Positions 27,152 to 36,363 of a stretch of 64,000 nucleotides of DNA are shown piece after piece (the stretch's first letter is position 1; every line of letters begins with the position of its first letter). Where the stretch lies: NCBI GenBank assembly GCA_902712845.1, contig LR743504.1, forward strand, positions 532,001 through 596,000. Reading direction: 5' to 3'. The notes below the pieces were generated by a model. It saw only the letters and a list, made by a program, of their open reading frames with translations, made no database searches and had not been told where the DNA came from. The position numbers and the translations under genes are program-made. This DNA is from Methylobacterium bullatum (lineage in GTDB: Bacteria > Pseudomonadota > Alphaproteobacteria > Rhizobiales > Beijerinckiaceae).

Positions 27152-27247
27152 TCTACTGCTTTCTCAACAACTTAACTGCCGTGGGACAAATGCGCAAGGC
27201 GAGGGGACGCACCTGCGACGAGGTGGGTCGATTGGAGCAGGGCGGGT

Positions 27248-27564
27248 TCAGAGGACGTGGAACGCGTGGCCGGCGAGGAAGCTCTCCTCTTCCCTGCCCT
27301 TCGGGGTCGCCATCAGGAGGAGGAACCCGCCCGGCGCGTCGGTGGTGCCGGCGCGCTTCCGCGACCCGGATTTCCAAGGTGTCGAGGGAGATGAGATGGG
27401 TGCCGTAGGCCCAGGCATTGGTATCCGAGACGGCGACGATCTGCTCGGGGATGCCGCGCGAACGGAGCGACCCGTCCGCGTTCCGGAGCCGCACGCCCGG
27501 CTCGGCGGCGGGGAAGCGGTGATGATTCCGCCCGGTAGGAGCGCGGGTCGATAGCCGAGTTCAT
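27248..27564 (-). pseudogene. Small gene with two frameshifts, unknown family
   Basis: Three overlapping frames join into one plausible protein of about 105 residues if two single-base insertions are removed. Frame 1 starts with ATG at 27564 (MNSAIDPRSYRAESS); near 27520 it passes to frame 2 (FPAAEPGVRLRNADGSL, then PEQIVAVSDTNAWAYGTHLI and LEIRVAEA), and at about 27353 an extra base passes it to frame 3 (AGTTDAPGGFLLLMATPKGR, ending AGHAFHVL and TGA at 27248). No family recognised. It lies 57 nt downstream of ruvA on the same strand. Either a decayed gene or two sequencing errors. Confidence 0.5.
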
Positions 27565-27621
27565 GACGCGTCGGAAGCACGAAAGCCGATCCGCCCGGCG
27601 AAGGATGCGGGCTCGCCGCGC

Positions 27622-28239
27622 TCAGCGAGCGAGTTCGCGGAGCCCGAGGCGGATCAGGGTCTTGGCCTCTGCCCCCTCCCCGGCGCCCTTCATCGCGGCG
27701 GCGATGGCGGCGGAGGCCTGGACCGGGGCGTAGCCGAGATTGACCAGGGCGGAGATCGCATCGGCGGCGGGTTGCGGCGCGGTACGGTCCTCCACCGCGC
27801 CGGAGAGGGCGAGCACGGCGGGGTCGATGGGCGCGAAAGCCGGCGCCTTGTCCTTCAGTTCGGCGGTGAGGCGGGCGGCGAGACGCGGGCCGACGCCCGG
27901 CGCGCGGGCGATGGAGGTCTTGTCCCCGATGGCGATGGCGGTGGCGAGGGCCTCCGGCTCCAGCACCGAGAGCAGGCCGAGCGCCACCTTCGAGCCCACC
28001 CCCTGTACGGTCTGGAGCAGGCGGAACCACTCGCGCTCCGCATCCGACCGGAAGCCGTAGAGCCGGATCATGTCCTCGCGGACATGGGTCTCGATGGCCA
28101 GCGAGGCCGCTTCGCCCGCTTCCGGCATCCGCTGCAGGGTGCGGGCGGAGCAATGCACCACGTAGCCGACGCCCTGCACGTCGAGGATCACGAAATCCTC
28201 GCCGTAGGAATCCACCACGCCCTTCAACTTGCCGATCAT
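27622..28239 (-). CDS. ruvA: Holliday junction branch migration protein RuvA
   Basis: A 205-residue DNA-binding protein: OB-fold domain I ([20 protein letters not shown]), helix-hairpin-helix domain II ([36 protein letters not shown]), and a C-terminal domain III ([20 protein letters not shown]) that contacts RuvB. It binds Holliday junctions as a tetramer. Divergent from yceI and separated from ruvC by it. Confidence 0.95.
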   Translation of the reverse strand: MIGKLKGVVDSYGEDFVILDVQGVGYVVHCSARTLQRMPEAGEAASLAIETHVREDMIRLYGFRSDAEREWFRLLQTVQGVGSKVALGLLSVLEPEALATAIAIGDKTSIARAPGVGPRLAARLTAELKDKAPAFAPIDPAVLALSGAVEDRTAPQPAADAISALVNLGYAPVQASAAIAAAMKGAGEGAEAKTLIRLGLRELAR

Positions 28240-28322
28240 GCGTCATCCCGTCATCACGGACGGGTCTTTACCAGGGACAGGCCCGCCTGTCCGACACGCC
28301 ACCGAGAGAAAGTGACCGCCCG

Positions 28323-28952
28323 ATGCGCACACCCCTCGCCGCCCTCGTCATGGTGATGGCCGCCGCCTCCGCCCATGCTCAGACACCGGCCCAGAACCCG
28401 GCCCAGGATGCCGCACCCACCACCGACCCCACCCAGGTCCGGGCCGGCAGCTACGTGCTCGATGCGGCCCACGGCAAGATCACCTGGTCGGTGAGCCACC
28501 TCGGCTACTCCACCTATTACGGCCAGATCACCGACGTCTCGGGACAGGCCGATCTCGACCCCAAGGATCCGGGCAAGAACCGGCTCACCGTGACCATCGG
28601 CATGGGGAGCATCAACGCCCTGAACGAAGCGCTCAACCGCCATCTCCAGGGGCCGGACTTCTTCGACACCCAGAAGTTTCCCACCGCCACCTTCACCGCC
28701 ACCCTGGTGGAGCCCACGAGCCCGACCACGGCCCGCGTCGCCGGCAGCCTCACCCTGAAGGGCGTGACGAAGCCCGTGGCCTTCGACGCCACCTTCAACC
28801 GGGCCGGCCTCAACCCCATCGACAAGCGCTACACCGTTGGCTTCGACGGCTGGGCCGTGATCAAGCGCTCGGATTTCGGCGTCAACGCCTTCCTTCCTGC
28901 GATCGGCGACGACGTGTCCCTGCGGCTCGAGGGCGAATTCAAGGCGCAGTGA
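28323..28952 (+). CDS. YceI family periplasmic protein
   Basis: A 209-residue exported lipocalin-like protein with signal sequence MRTPLAALVMVMAAASAHAQ and an Ala/Pro-rich linker before the YceI domain (GSYVLDAAHGKITWSVSHLG, FFDTQKFPTATFTATL, ITGxLTLKGVTKPV-type strand as VAGSLTLKGVTKPVAF). Family members bind polyisoprenoids. Inserted between ruvA and ruvC in the opposite orientation. Confidence 0.87.
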   Translation: MRTPLAALVMVMAAASAHAQTPAQNPAQDAAPTTDPTQVRAGSYVLDAAHGKITWSVSHLGYSTYYGQITDVSGQADLDPKDPGKNRLTVTIGMGSINALNEALNRHLQGPDFFDTQKFPTATFTATLVEPTSPTTARVAGSLTLKGVTKPVAFDATFNRAGLNPIDKRYTVGFDGWAVIKRSDFGVNAFLPAIGDDVSLRLEGEFKAQ

Positions 28953-28955
28953 GCC

Positions 28956-29065
28956 CTCCTTCCCTCTTGTGGGAAGGAGTTGGAGGTGGGGGGGCCTCGG
29001 TGACCCTCCACGGAGGCAGGTGGAACCATCCCCACCCTCGGTCCCTCCCCACAAGGGGCAGGGAG
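28956..29065. repeat. Intergenic G/C-rich hairpins between yceI and ruvC
   Basis: CTCCTTCCC (28956-28964) pairs with GGGAAGGAG (28971-28979) around a 6-nt loop; further right CCCTCCCC and GGGGCAGGG flank ACAA near 29043-29062, and G-rich 28985-28994 can pair with CCCCACCC near 29030-29037. It lies between convergent stops, so it probably serves as terminator for both; the sequence type recurs in related genomes as intergenic repeat. Confidence 0.5.
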
Positions 29066-29073
29066 GCAGTCCG

Positions 29074-29637
29074 CTAACCCTTCGCCAGGGCCGCCGCGAT
29101 CCGCGCGGCAGCAAGCCCGCTCACCCCTGCGACGGGGGCGTGAAGCTTCTTCAGGGCATGCGCCCCCCGATGGTTGGCATGGGTAACGGCGATGGCCAGG
29201 GCATCCGCCGCGTCCGCGGTCTTGAACTCGGCCTTGGGCATCAGGAACTTCACCATCGCCTGGATCTGCACCTTCTCGGCGTGCCCGGAGCCGCAGACGG
29301 TCTTCTTGACTAGGTTGGCGGCGTATTCGGAAACCGGCAACCCGGCCAGGGCAGGCACCAGCAGGGCGATGGCGCGGGCGTGCCCGAGCTTCAGGGTCGC
29401 CTGCGCATCCTTGTTGACGAAGGTCTCCTCCACGGCGACCTCGTCGGGCGAAAACCCCGACACCACGCGGGTGATGCCCTCGTGCAACTCCCGCAGGCGC
29501 AGGGCGAGCGGCAGATCCCCGTCTGAGGTCACCACGCCGCAATCGACGTAAGTCAGCTTCGCCCCGACGACGGAGATCAGCCCCCAGCCGGTACGGCGCA
29601 GGCCGGGATCGATGCCGAGGATGCGGATGGGGGTCAT
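29074..29637 (-). CDS. ruvC: Crossover junction endodeoxyribonuclease RuvC
   Basis: A 187-residue Holliday junction resolvase with the acidic catalytic residues in [14 protein letters not shown] (Asp), AVEETFVN (Glu) and [15 protein letters not shown] (two Asp). It nicks junctions positioned by RuvAB. It would be the first gene of ruvCAB, but yceI separates it from ruvA on the opposite strand, so it needs its own transcription. Confidence 0.95.
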   Translation of the reverse strand: MTPIRILGIDPGLRRTGWGLISVVGAKLTYVDCGVVTSDGDLPLALRLRELHEGITRVVSGFSPDEVAVEETFVNKDAQATLKLGHARAIALLVPALAGLPVSEYAANLVKKTVCGSGHAEKVQIQAMVKFLMPKAEFKTADAADALAIAVTHANHRGAHALKKLHAPVAGVSGLAAARIAAALAKG

Positions 29638-29932
29638 GGGGGCCTGTATCGCGGTGACTGCCTAGGGCGCGCCATCATAGGCCAGACGGCCGGCCGCGGA
29701 TGCCCCCTCCCTCGCCGATCGGGGGCTTCCGGCGGCCGACATGCTCCACAGCAACACTGGCTTCCGAGCCCGACCTTCGGCATACGTCGCGGCGGTACCA
29801 AGCGTCAGGTTCCGACCGCCAATCAGGCTCGCGTTGGCACGCCAACGCTTCACGCCGCTTAGCTTTTTGCTGTGTCGCAGGTTCTTGTCGCAGAACCGGG
29901 GAGCGCTTCCGCGAAACCTGCTTATACCAAGT

Positions 29933-30037
29933 CTCACTGACCCCGACCCATAGGTCGGGGTCAGTGAGGTCCGACGGGCGACCGCCGCCGCGCAGTCGCG
30001 CGGGCAGACCTCGATGAGTCAGACTCATCGAGGTCTG
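29933..30037. repeat. Pair of perfect palindromes in the ruvC to response-regulator gap
   Basis: First palindrome: arms 29933-29948 and 29953-29968 (CACTGACCCCGACC against GGTCGGGGTCAGTG, 4-nt loop). Second: arms 30005-30019 and 30023-30037 (CAGACCTCGATGAGT against ACTCATCGAGGTCTG, 3-nt loop). TATACCAAGTC precedes the first and GGTCTGGTATTA follows the second, so the unit is itself roughly bounded by inverted ends. The second, next to the response-regulator stop at 30041, could terminate that operon. The rest of 29638-30040 has no supported gene. Confidence 0.6.
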
Positions 30038-30040
30038 GTA

Positions 30041-30412
30041 TTAGGATCGGAAAAGGTCTTCCAGCGCTCTCATCACCGTCGCGACCTCGACCGGCTTCTC
30101 CAGACGGCGAATGTGAGCATAGGCGTCCGGAACGTCGGCCTGGTCGTATCCGGTGGTCAACACGAACGGCACGGCGCGTGCGATCAGGGCGTCCGCGAGC
30201 GGGTAGACGTTCTCGCCGCCGAGATTCACGTCCAGGCTTGCGGCGTCCGGCGCAGTGCTTCGTTCCAGGATTCGCAATCCGCCCTGCACGGAGGCGACCG
30301 GACCGAGCATCTCGGCTCCTGCCTTCCGCAGCGCGCTGCTCAGCTCGTCCGCGAGAAAATACTCGTCCTCCGCGACGAGGATGCGTCGTCCCTGGAGCGT
30401 GTCGTCAGGCAT
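30041..30412 (-). CDS. Single-domain response regulator
   Basis: A 123-residue receiver domain without output domain: RRILVAEDEYFLADEL (acidic pocket), AASLDVNLGGENVYPLADAL (phosphoacceptor Asp in LDVNL), VLTTGYDQ (Thr) and LEKPVE (Lys) are in place. Its start overlaps the end of the sensor kinase gene by 8 nt, so it is the kinase's likely partner. Receivers of this kind next to HWE kinases often feed stress or light signalling in alphaproteobacteria. Confidence 0.88.
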   Translation of the reverse strand: MPDDTLQGRRILVAEDEYFLADELSSALRKAGAEMLGPVASVQGGLRILERSTAPDAASLDVNLGGENVYPLADALIARAVPFVLTTGYDQADVPDAYAHIRRLEKPVEVATVMRALEDLFRS

Positions 30413-33344
30413 CGGCCATCTTCCCGGACATCATGCGTCCCGATACGGGCAGCGCAATGGTGCAGTGAACCCCATCGGCTTCCGTCACGTAGGTTGTCCT
30501 GGCACCGAGCTGGTAGGGCAAGGCCCGCTCGATCAGCTCGCGGCCCGACCCACTCCGTTGCGAGCCCGTCTGGCTCGGCATGACGACGCCGCGCTCGCGC
30601 CAGTCCACGTGCAGCCAGGGCTCCTGCTCCGGTTCGGCATGCTCCAAATGCCAGTTGATCTCGAGGCGCGCTTGCGGTTGCGCGAGGGCGCCGTACTTGA
30701 CCGCGTTGGTCGCGAGTTCGTGCACGGCCAGCGCGAAGGTCTGCAACGTCGACGAGCGCAGAGCCACGCCGGACGGCCCCTGCAGAACGATCCTCGCGCC
30801 CTCCCCGTCGATGGCGGCGACCTCGCTGCGGATCAACTCGTCGAAGGTGATGCGCCCCCCCTCGGCGAGGCGGGAGAGAAGGCCCTGTACCCGGGACAGG
30901 GCGGCCAGACGCACGATGTAGCGTGCCTTGAAGTCCGCCAGATCCACGCTGTTCCGCAGGGTCTTTTCAGCCGTGGCGCGCACGATCCCCATGAGGTTGC
31001 GGGTGCGATGCTGCAGCTCGGCGACGAGCACGCTCATATGCTCGGCCCTCTCCTTCTCCTCGGTGATGTCCCTCCCGACGCCGCCGATCCAGCGCACCGT
31101 TCCGGACGCGTCACGGATCGGGAAGGCGGTATCGCGCAGCCAGCGGATCTCATCGTTGGTCGGCCGCCGGATGCGGTACTCGACGCTGACACGCTCTCCC
31201 ATCGTGACACGCTGAAGATTGGCGACCGCGCGCTCGCGGTCCTCCGGCACGATGAGATCGGCCCATCCCACCATGTTGTCGCCGGAGAGGGCCGCCGTTC
31301 GGTCCAGGCCGTAGATCGTCTCGAAGGCGGGAGTGAGATACATCCACTGGAACGTCGCGGCGTCGCGCATCCAGAGCACGTCGGAAGATGCCTCGCCGAA
31401 CTGGCTGAGGCGTGCCTCGCTCTCGCGCAAGGCCGCTTCGGTACGCTTGCGTTCGGTGATGTCGGAGAACAGAAGCGCCACGGTGCGCGCATTCGGATCG
31501 CCGATGCGATAGGCATAGACCGACCACCACCGGCCGAGCAGCTCGGACCCGGCCTCGAACCGCGTGGGTTCTCCCGTCAGGGCGACCCGACCATAGGCAT
31601 CGAACCAGAACTGATCCAGGCCGGGCGTGATGTCACGCATCCACCGGCCAGCCGCATCCCTGATGCCGGTCTGCGCCTCGAAGGCGGGGCTAACTTCCTC
31701 GAACCGATAGTCGGTCGGATTGCCCTCGCCGTCGAACGCCACCTTGATGGTGCAAAAACCCTGGTCGAGGGCATTATAGAGACCGAGATAGCGCTCCTCG
31801 CTCTCGCGTAACGCCGCCTCCGCCGTTTTCCGTGCCGTCACGTCGCTGGCCGCGCCGAACCACTCGATGATCTCGCCGTTGCCGGCCAGGATCGGAACGG
31901 CGCGCGACTGCGTCCAGCCGACGCTGCCGTCGGTCCGTCGAACACGGTGCTCCAGCTCGAAGGCCCGCTTGCCACGGATCGCTCCGTCAATGGCCGCGTC
32001 GATGGTGCGGCGATCCTCCGGCAGGATGGTGCCGTTCACCCATCCCTGGCTCGGGCTTCCCATGTCTGCGAGGAACCCCGGTTCGTCGAGGCGACGCATC
32101 TCCGACCAGTCCGGGCTCATCCGATAGATCACGTCCGAACTGGCCGTGACGAAGGCACGGAATCGCTCCTCGCTCCCCTGAAGCGCCACCTCGGCACGGG
32201 CACGCTCGATGGCCGACCGCACACGTTCGCCGACGCTGCGGATGAGGAACCGCTCGGCGCCGGTCCATGAATGAGGGGTCGCGTGTTGGGCGCAGAGGAT
32301 GCTCGTCCGCTGATCGTCCCCGAGCAGGACGACATCGGCGAAGGAGGCGATGCTTCGTGACCCGAGTTCCGCTTTCGCGGCAGCGCCGAAACGTGCGTCC
32401 GTCTCGACGTCACACACCGCCACGACTTCGCCGGCACGGTAGGTCGCGAGAAACTCGGGGTCGAAAACGTCCAGGGAATACTCGCCGACGATGGAGGAGA
32501 CACCGCGGCTATGCTCGCGCTCAATCGTCAAGCGACCTTCGCTGATCTCACCGTAGCAAGTGCGGCTGATATCGAGGTGATCGCCGAGTTGCCGGGCCGC
32601 AGCCTCCGCGATCTCGGCCGGTTCCTTGAGCGGCCGGAGAATGTCGCTCAGGCGGAGCAGGAACGCATGGTGCTCCTCGCTTTCCCGCAACGCCTTCGTG
32701 CGGTCGGTGACGCGCCGCTCCAGATCTTCCCTGGCAGCCTGCGCCTCATCGAGGGCCCCGGTCATGACGTAGGCGGCGGAGGCAAAGCGCGTCAGGCGCG
32801 TGAGCAGCCTGAGATCCTCACCATCGAAAGCACGTTCCCCGTTGTGGGCACTGACCCACAGGGTACCGACTGGCTCGTCTCGGGCCGGGAAAGGGATCAG
32901 CAGAGCCTCGTGGATGAAAGGTTCGACGTCGTCGGCGGCGACGTGGGTCTGCGGACGCGAGAACAGCAGGGGGGTGTTGCGGGTCACCACGATGCCGCAT
33001 GGGTTCGCTGCGCATGGCATGATGCCGCCGAGATGCGCAGCCCATAGCCCGGCGACAGCGTCCCATCGACAAACGCTCACTCCGTTGGTGAATCTCAGGA
33101 TGCTGATGCCGGCCGATCCGGCGACCCCCCTCTCGACGATCAGGTCGACGAGGCGCTGCAGAATGGTGCCGGGGCTTACGGTCAGTTCCAGCGCCAGTTC
33201 GGAGAGGACATGGGCTTCCGCCTCGAAGTCGGGAGGGCGGGTGGGACGTCCTGCCAACGCTTCGGTGATCGGGACCTCGTTCAAGTCCAGAAGAACGTCG
33301 GGCAAAACCGCCGGTGTCTTTTCTTTGCCGTGCTCGTCGGTCAT
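30405..33344 (-). CDS. HWE-family sensor histidine kinase (GAF-GAF-PAS-PAS-PAS)
   Basis: A 979-residue cytoplasmic kinase without membrane segments. Order: GAF-like domain (about residues 45-205), short coiled coil, second GAF (about 235-390, IEREHSRGVSSIVGEYSLDV), PAS 1 (about 395-515), PAS 2 (about 520-645), PAS 3 (about 650-770), then the HWE kinase domain with the phosphoacceptor His near residue 779 in AELQHRTRNLMGIVRATAEK, the N-box AVHELATNAVKYGAL, and VDWRERGV. Several sensory inputs probably converge; no chromophore-binding Cys could be assigned with confidence. Overlaps the response regulator gene. Confidence 0.88.
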   Translation of the reverse strand: MTDEHGKEKTPAVLPDVLLDLNEVPITEALAGRPTRPPDFEAEAHVLSELALELTVSPGTILQRLVDLIVERGVAGSAGISILRFTNGVSVCRWDAVAGLWAAHLGGIMPCAANPCGIVVTRNTPLLFSRPQTHVAADDVEPFIHEALLIPFPARDEPVGTLWVSAHNGERAFDGEDLRLLTRLTRFASAAYVMTGALDEAQAAREDLERRVTDRTKALRESEEHHAFLLRLSDILRPLKEPAEIAEAAARQLGDHLDISRTCYGEISEGRLTIEREHSRGVSSIVGEYSLDVFDPEFLATYRAGEVVAVCDVETDARFGAAAKAELGSRSIASFADVVLLGDDQRTSILCAQHATPHSWTGAERFLIRSVGERVRSAIERARAEVALQGSEERFRAFVTASSDVIYRMSPDWSEMRRLDEPGFLADMGSPSQGWVNGTILPEDRRTIDAAIDGAIRGKRAFELEHRVRRTDGSVGWTQSRAVPILAGNGEIIEWFGAASDVTARKTAEAALRESEERYLGLYNALDQGFCTIKVAFDGEGNPTDYRFEEVSPAFEAQTGIRDAAGRWMRDITPGLDQFWFDAYGRVALTGEPTRFEAGSELLGRWWSVYAYRIGDPNARTVALLFSDITERKRTEAALRESEARLSQFGEASSDVLWMRDAATFQWMYLTPAFETIYGLDRTAALSGDNMVGWADLIVPEDRERAVANLQRVTMGERVSVEYRIRRPTNDEIRWLRDTAFPIRDASGTVRWIGGVGRDITEEKERAEHMSVLVAELQHRTRNLMGIVRATAEKTLRNSVDLADFKARYIVRLAALSRVQGLLSRLAEGGRITFDELIRSEVAAIDGEGARIVLQGPSGVALRSSTLQTFALAVHELATNAVKYGALAQPQARLEINWHLEHAEPEQEPWLHVDWRERGVVMPSQTGSQRSGSGRELIERALPYQLGARTTYVTEADGVHCTIALPVSGRMMSGKMADA

Positions 33345-33711
33345 TCGCGCCTGAAGCTATTGGATGACGCGACGAATGCAACGTCTGCCCGCATCACCTG
33401 ATTCGATTTACGACCTGGGCGGAGACACGGGCGCAATATCGTCACTGGATCGGCGATGGATGCGAATGCCGTCGTTCCATACCGGTCCAATCAAAGACGA
33501 ACCAAACCACTTCCGCCTGCCGCCGCACGTCCCGTTCCGGTCCGCGATTTCTCCGTAGCGGTCGGGCGAAACGCCACCATGAGAGTCCTTCCGGCCGATC
33601 GCAGATCTCTGCTCGGTACCTCGATCACGGTCAGGCAGTACCTGACGAGGGGGTCGGCGGGGCGACGCCTCACAACGGTGCTGTCGCGCGCGGAAGCGAA
33701 GGCGTGTGCAT

Positions 33712-33737
33712 CCCCTCGCCCCGCACGCGGGGAGGGG
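33712..33737. repeat. G/C-rich hairpin in a 500-bp gap
   Basis: CCCCTCGCCCCGC and GCGGGGAGGGG pair around AC. The gap 33345-33852 between the kinase start and the yebC stop holds no open frame with family resemblance; this hairpin and an adjacent partial repeat (CTCGCCTCCGTTCGAGGGCGAG) are the only structures noted. Confidence 0.4.
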
Positions 33738-33852
33738 AAATTCTCGCCTCCGTTCGAGGGCGAGGCCATGGACGATCGCTCTTCCCCGACCGAACTCGGA
33801 TCGACCCGTATCGGGCGAGCCTCGGATCGAGCGGAAGGGTAACGGTGGCCCT

Positions 33853-34599
33853 TCAGCCCTCGAGCTTGGCCACCAGAGTGTCGGAGAGGGCGAAGTTGAC
33901 GTAGACGTTCTGGACGTCGTCTTGGTCCTCGATGACCTCCACGAGGCGGATCAGCTTCTCGCCGGTCTCGTCGTCGACCTCGATGGTGTTCTGCGCCTTC
34001 CAGACCAGGGCCGTGCGGCGCGGCTCACCGAACCGGGCCTCGAGCGCCTTTGAGACCTCGCCGTAGGAATCCTGGGCGCAGGTGATCTCGTGGCCATCCC
34101 CGGAGGAGCGCACGTCGTCGGCACCGGCCTCAATGGCGGCTTCCAGCATGGTGTCGGCATCCGCCACCGAGGCGTCGAACTCCACCACGCCGACATGGTC
34201 GAACATGAAGGAGACGGCCCCCGTCTCGGCGAGGCTGCCGCCGGACTTGGTGAAGGCCGAGCGCACGTCGGAGGCCGTACGGTTGCGGTTGTCCGTCTGT
34301 GCCTCGACGATGAGGGCGGCGCCGCCCGGGCCGTAGCCCTCGTAGCGGATCTCGTCGTAGCTCTCGGCATCGGCGCCCGAGGCCTTCTTGATGGCGCGCT
34401 CGATATTGTCCTTGGGCACGTTCTCCGCCCGAGCCGCGATGATGGCGGCGCGCAGGCGCGCGTTCATCGCCGGGTCGGGCATGCCGAGCTTGGCCGCCAC
34501 CGTGATCTCTCGGGCAAGCTTGCCGAAGATCTTGGAGCGGACCGCATCGACGCGGCCCTTGCGGTGCATGATGTTCTTGAACTGGGAATGGCCGGCCAT
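33853..34599 (-). CDS. YebC/PmpR family protein
   Basis: A 248-residue protein starting [19 protein letters not shown], the hallmark of the YebC family, with [34 protein letters not shown] and the C-terminal [14 protein letters not shown]. Members act as DNA-binding regulators and, in some bacteria, as translation factors that help ribosomes at proline runs. ATG at 34599 replaces a longer frame from 34770. yebC commonly precedes ruvC; here the kinase pair lies between. Confidence 0.93.
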   Translation of the reverse strand: MAGHSQFKNIMHRKGRVDAVRSKIFGKLAREITVAAKLGMPDPAMNARLRAAIIAARAENVPKDNIERAIKKASGADAESYDEIRYEGYGPGGAALIVEAQTDNRNRTASDVRSAFTKSGGSLAETGAVSFMFDHVGVVEFDASVADADTMLEAAIEAGADDVRSSGDGHEITCAQDSYGEVSKALEARFGEPRRTALVWKAQNTIEVDDETGEKLIRLVEVIEDQDDVQNVYVNFALSDTLVAKLEG

Positions 34600-34760
34600 G
34601 GCGTGACCTTGGATCGATACGAAGGTGGAACGGAGGGGCACGCATGCGTCGCCGCAGCGGCATTTGGCCGGGTTATAGGCCGGGTCCGCCCACGGAGGCA
34701 ACGCGAGCGCGCCCGCCGCGTTGGCGGGACAGGGCTTTTCCGATCCCGGCGGATACGAAC

Positions 34761-34919
34761 ATGGCGACATCCCCCCGAAACGACGGGGCCGGGCGACCCT
34801 GGTGGCGCCTCGCCCTCACCGCCGGCCTCGGTCTTCTCGCCGGAGCGACGCTGTTCCCCCGGCCGGCGAAGGGGGTCAGCCCGCCTGCCCGTGCCAGGCC
34901 GCCAGCTCCGCGAGGGTGA
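34761..34919 (+). CDS. Candidate small single-pass membrane protein
   Basis: A possible 52-residue protein [19 protein letters not shown]... with one hydrophobic segment ([19 protein letters not shown]) and a Pro/Arg-rich tail. It lies in the 276-bp gap between yebC and cbbY and its last 44 bases are antisense to the end of cbbY. GGCGGATACGAAC precedes the ATG, a weak ribosome binding site. No family recognised; it may be a chance frame. Confidence 0.3.
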   Translation: MATSPRNDGAGRPWWRLALTAGLGLLAGATLFPRPAKGVSPPARARPPAPRG

Positions 34920-35622
34920 CGACGCCCCCTGCCCATGGGATTCCCGAGAGGTGGGTATGGGGCATCCCCGGGTCACCGAGATCCGACACCGCAGAAAAGG
35001 CGCCCTCCAGGCTGTGTCCGCCGGTGTAGCGGCTTCGCGTGGCCACCACGGGCAGCCCCGCATCCAGCGCCGAGCGGATGCCTGCTACCGAATCCTCGAA
35101 GGCGATGGCTTCCCCAGGCGCCACGCCGAGGCGCGTCAGGGCCAGGACGAACACGTCCGGATGCGGTTTCTTCCGCTCCGCCTCGTCGCCGCAGGCCACC
35201 ACGTCGAAGGGGCTGCCCTCGGGAAAGTTGACGGCGAGGAGCGCGTCCACGTTGGGGCGGCTCGTGGTGCTCGCCACCGCGAGGAGCAGGCCCGCGCGCT
35301 TGGCTTCCCCCACCAGGCGCGCGATGCCGGGGCGCAGTTCGAGCGCTCCCTTCGTGACGAGGTCGCCGTAGATCCCGGTCTTGCGGTCGTGGATCTCGCT
35401 CATCTGGGCGCGGCGTTCCGCATCCGGCTCGCCGTGCTCGGTGGCCACGTAGTGGGCGAGCCGCTCCTTGCCGCCCATGACGGTGAGGAGGTCGGCATAG
35501 AGCTCCGGCGACCAATGCCAGTCGAGCCCGAGTTCCGAGAAGGCGCGGTTGAAGGCCTGCCGGTGCAGGTCCTCCGTCTCGGCCAGCGTCCCATCGACGT
35601 CGAAGATCAGCGCCTTCAACAT
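34876..35622 (-). CDS. cbbY: CbbY-type HAD-superfamily phosphatase
   Basis: A 248-residue HAD hydrolase with motif [21 protein letters not shown], motif [11 protein letters not shown], motif III around [12 protein letters not shown] and motif [16 protein letters not shown]. CbbY enzymes dephosphorylate xylulose-1,5-bisphosphate, a misfire inhibitor of RuBisCO, or related sugar phosphates. It is the last gene of fbp-prk-rpe-cbbY and overlaps rpe by 7 nt. With no RuBisCO in the window its exact substrate here is open. Confidence 0.82.
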   Translation of the reverse strand: MLKALIFDVDGTLAETEDLHRQAFNRAFSELGLDWHWSPELYADLLTVMGGKERLAHYVATEHGEPDAERRAQMSEIHDRKTGIYGDLVTKGALELRPGIARLVGEAKRAGLLLAVASTTSRPNVDALLAVNFPEGSPFDVVACGDEAERKKPHPDVFVLALTRLGVAPGEAIAFEDSVAGIRSALDAGLPVVATRSRYTGGHSLEGAFSAVSDLGDPGMPHTHLSGIPWAGGVVTLAELAAWHGQAG

Positions 35623-36302
35623 GCGACGGTGCCGCTGGCGCCCGCCCGGATCGCAGCGATGCGCTCGGCATATCCGGCTGGCCCGCCCTTGAACACGGCG
35701 CTGCCGGCCACGAACGCGTTGGCTCCGGCAGCGGCGGCGAGGCCGACATTCTCCGAGGTGATGCCGCCATCCACCTCGATGTCGATGGCACGGCCGGCGA
35801 CCATGGCCTTGATCCGGGCGATGGTCTCGAGGGTCGAGGGGATGAAGCTCTGGCCGCCGAAGCCGGGATTCACCGTCATCACCAGGACGAGATCGACCAT
35901 GTCGATCAGGGGCTCGATGGCGCTCGCGGGGGTGCCAGGATTCAGCGCGATGCCGACACGCTTGCCGAGGGCTCGGATGGTCTGGAGCGAGCGGTGGATA
36001 TGCGGTCCGGCCTCGACATGGACCGAGATCGCATCCGCCCCGGCCTCGGCGAAGGCCGCGAGATACGGGTCGGCGGGGGCGATCATCAGGTGGACGTCGA
36101 ACACCTTGGCGCTGTGCGGCCGGAGCGCCTTCACCACGTCGGGGCCGAAAGTGATGTTGGGCACGAAATGGCCGTCCATCACGTCGAGATGGATCCAGTC
36201 CGCCCCGGCCTCCGAGACCGCACGGACCTCCTCGCCGAGGGCGGCGAAATCCGCCGCGAGGATGGAGGGAGAGATGATGGGGCCGGCCGTGCGGGTCGTC
36301 AT
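35616..36302 (-). CDS. rpe: Ribulose-phosphate 3-epimerase
   Basis: A 228-residue TIM-barrel enzyme interconverting ribulose-5-phosphate and xylulose-5-phosphate. Visible motifs: [36 protein letters not shown] (metal and catalytic Asp/His), [14 protein letters not shown] and [11 protein letters not shown] at 36302 has GAGATAG upstream; a GTG 18 nt earlier is possible. Feeds ribulose-5-phosphate to the adjacent phosphoribulokinase. Confidence 0.93.
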   Translation of the reverse strand: MTTRTAGPIISPSILAADFAALGEEVRAVSEAGADWIHLDVMDGHFVPNITFGPDVVKALRPHSAKVFDVHLMIAPADPYLAAFAEAGADAISVHVEAGPHIHRSLQTIRALGKRVGIALNPGTPASAIEPLIDMVDLVLVMTVNPGFGGQSFIPSTLETIARIKAMVAGRAIDIEVDGGITSENVGLAAAAGANAFVAGSAVFKGGPAGYAERIAAIRAGASGTVAC

Positions 36303-36363
36303 ACGGGCTATCTCGTTCACTCTGTCGGTCCGGCAAGTGCCGTCGCGCGGACGTCGGGTCGTC

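Noticed and set aside
24354..29637. A single ruvCAB operon
   Set aside because: yceI is on the opposite strand between ruvC and ruvA, and terminators and other genes lie between ruvA and ruvB.
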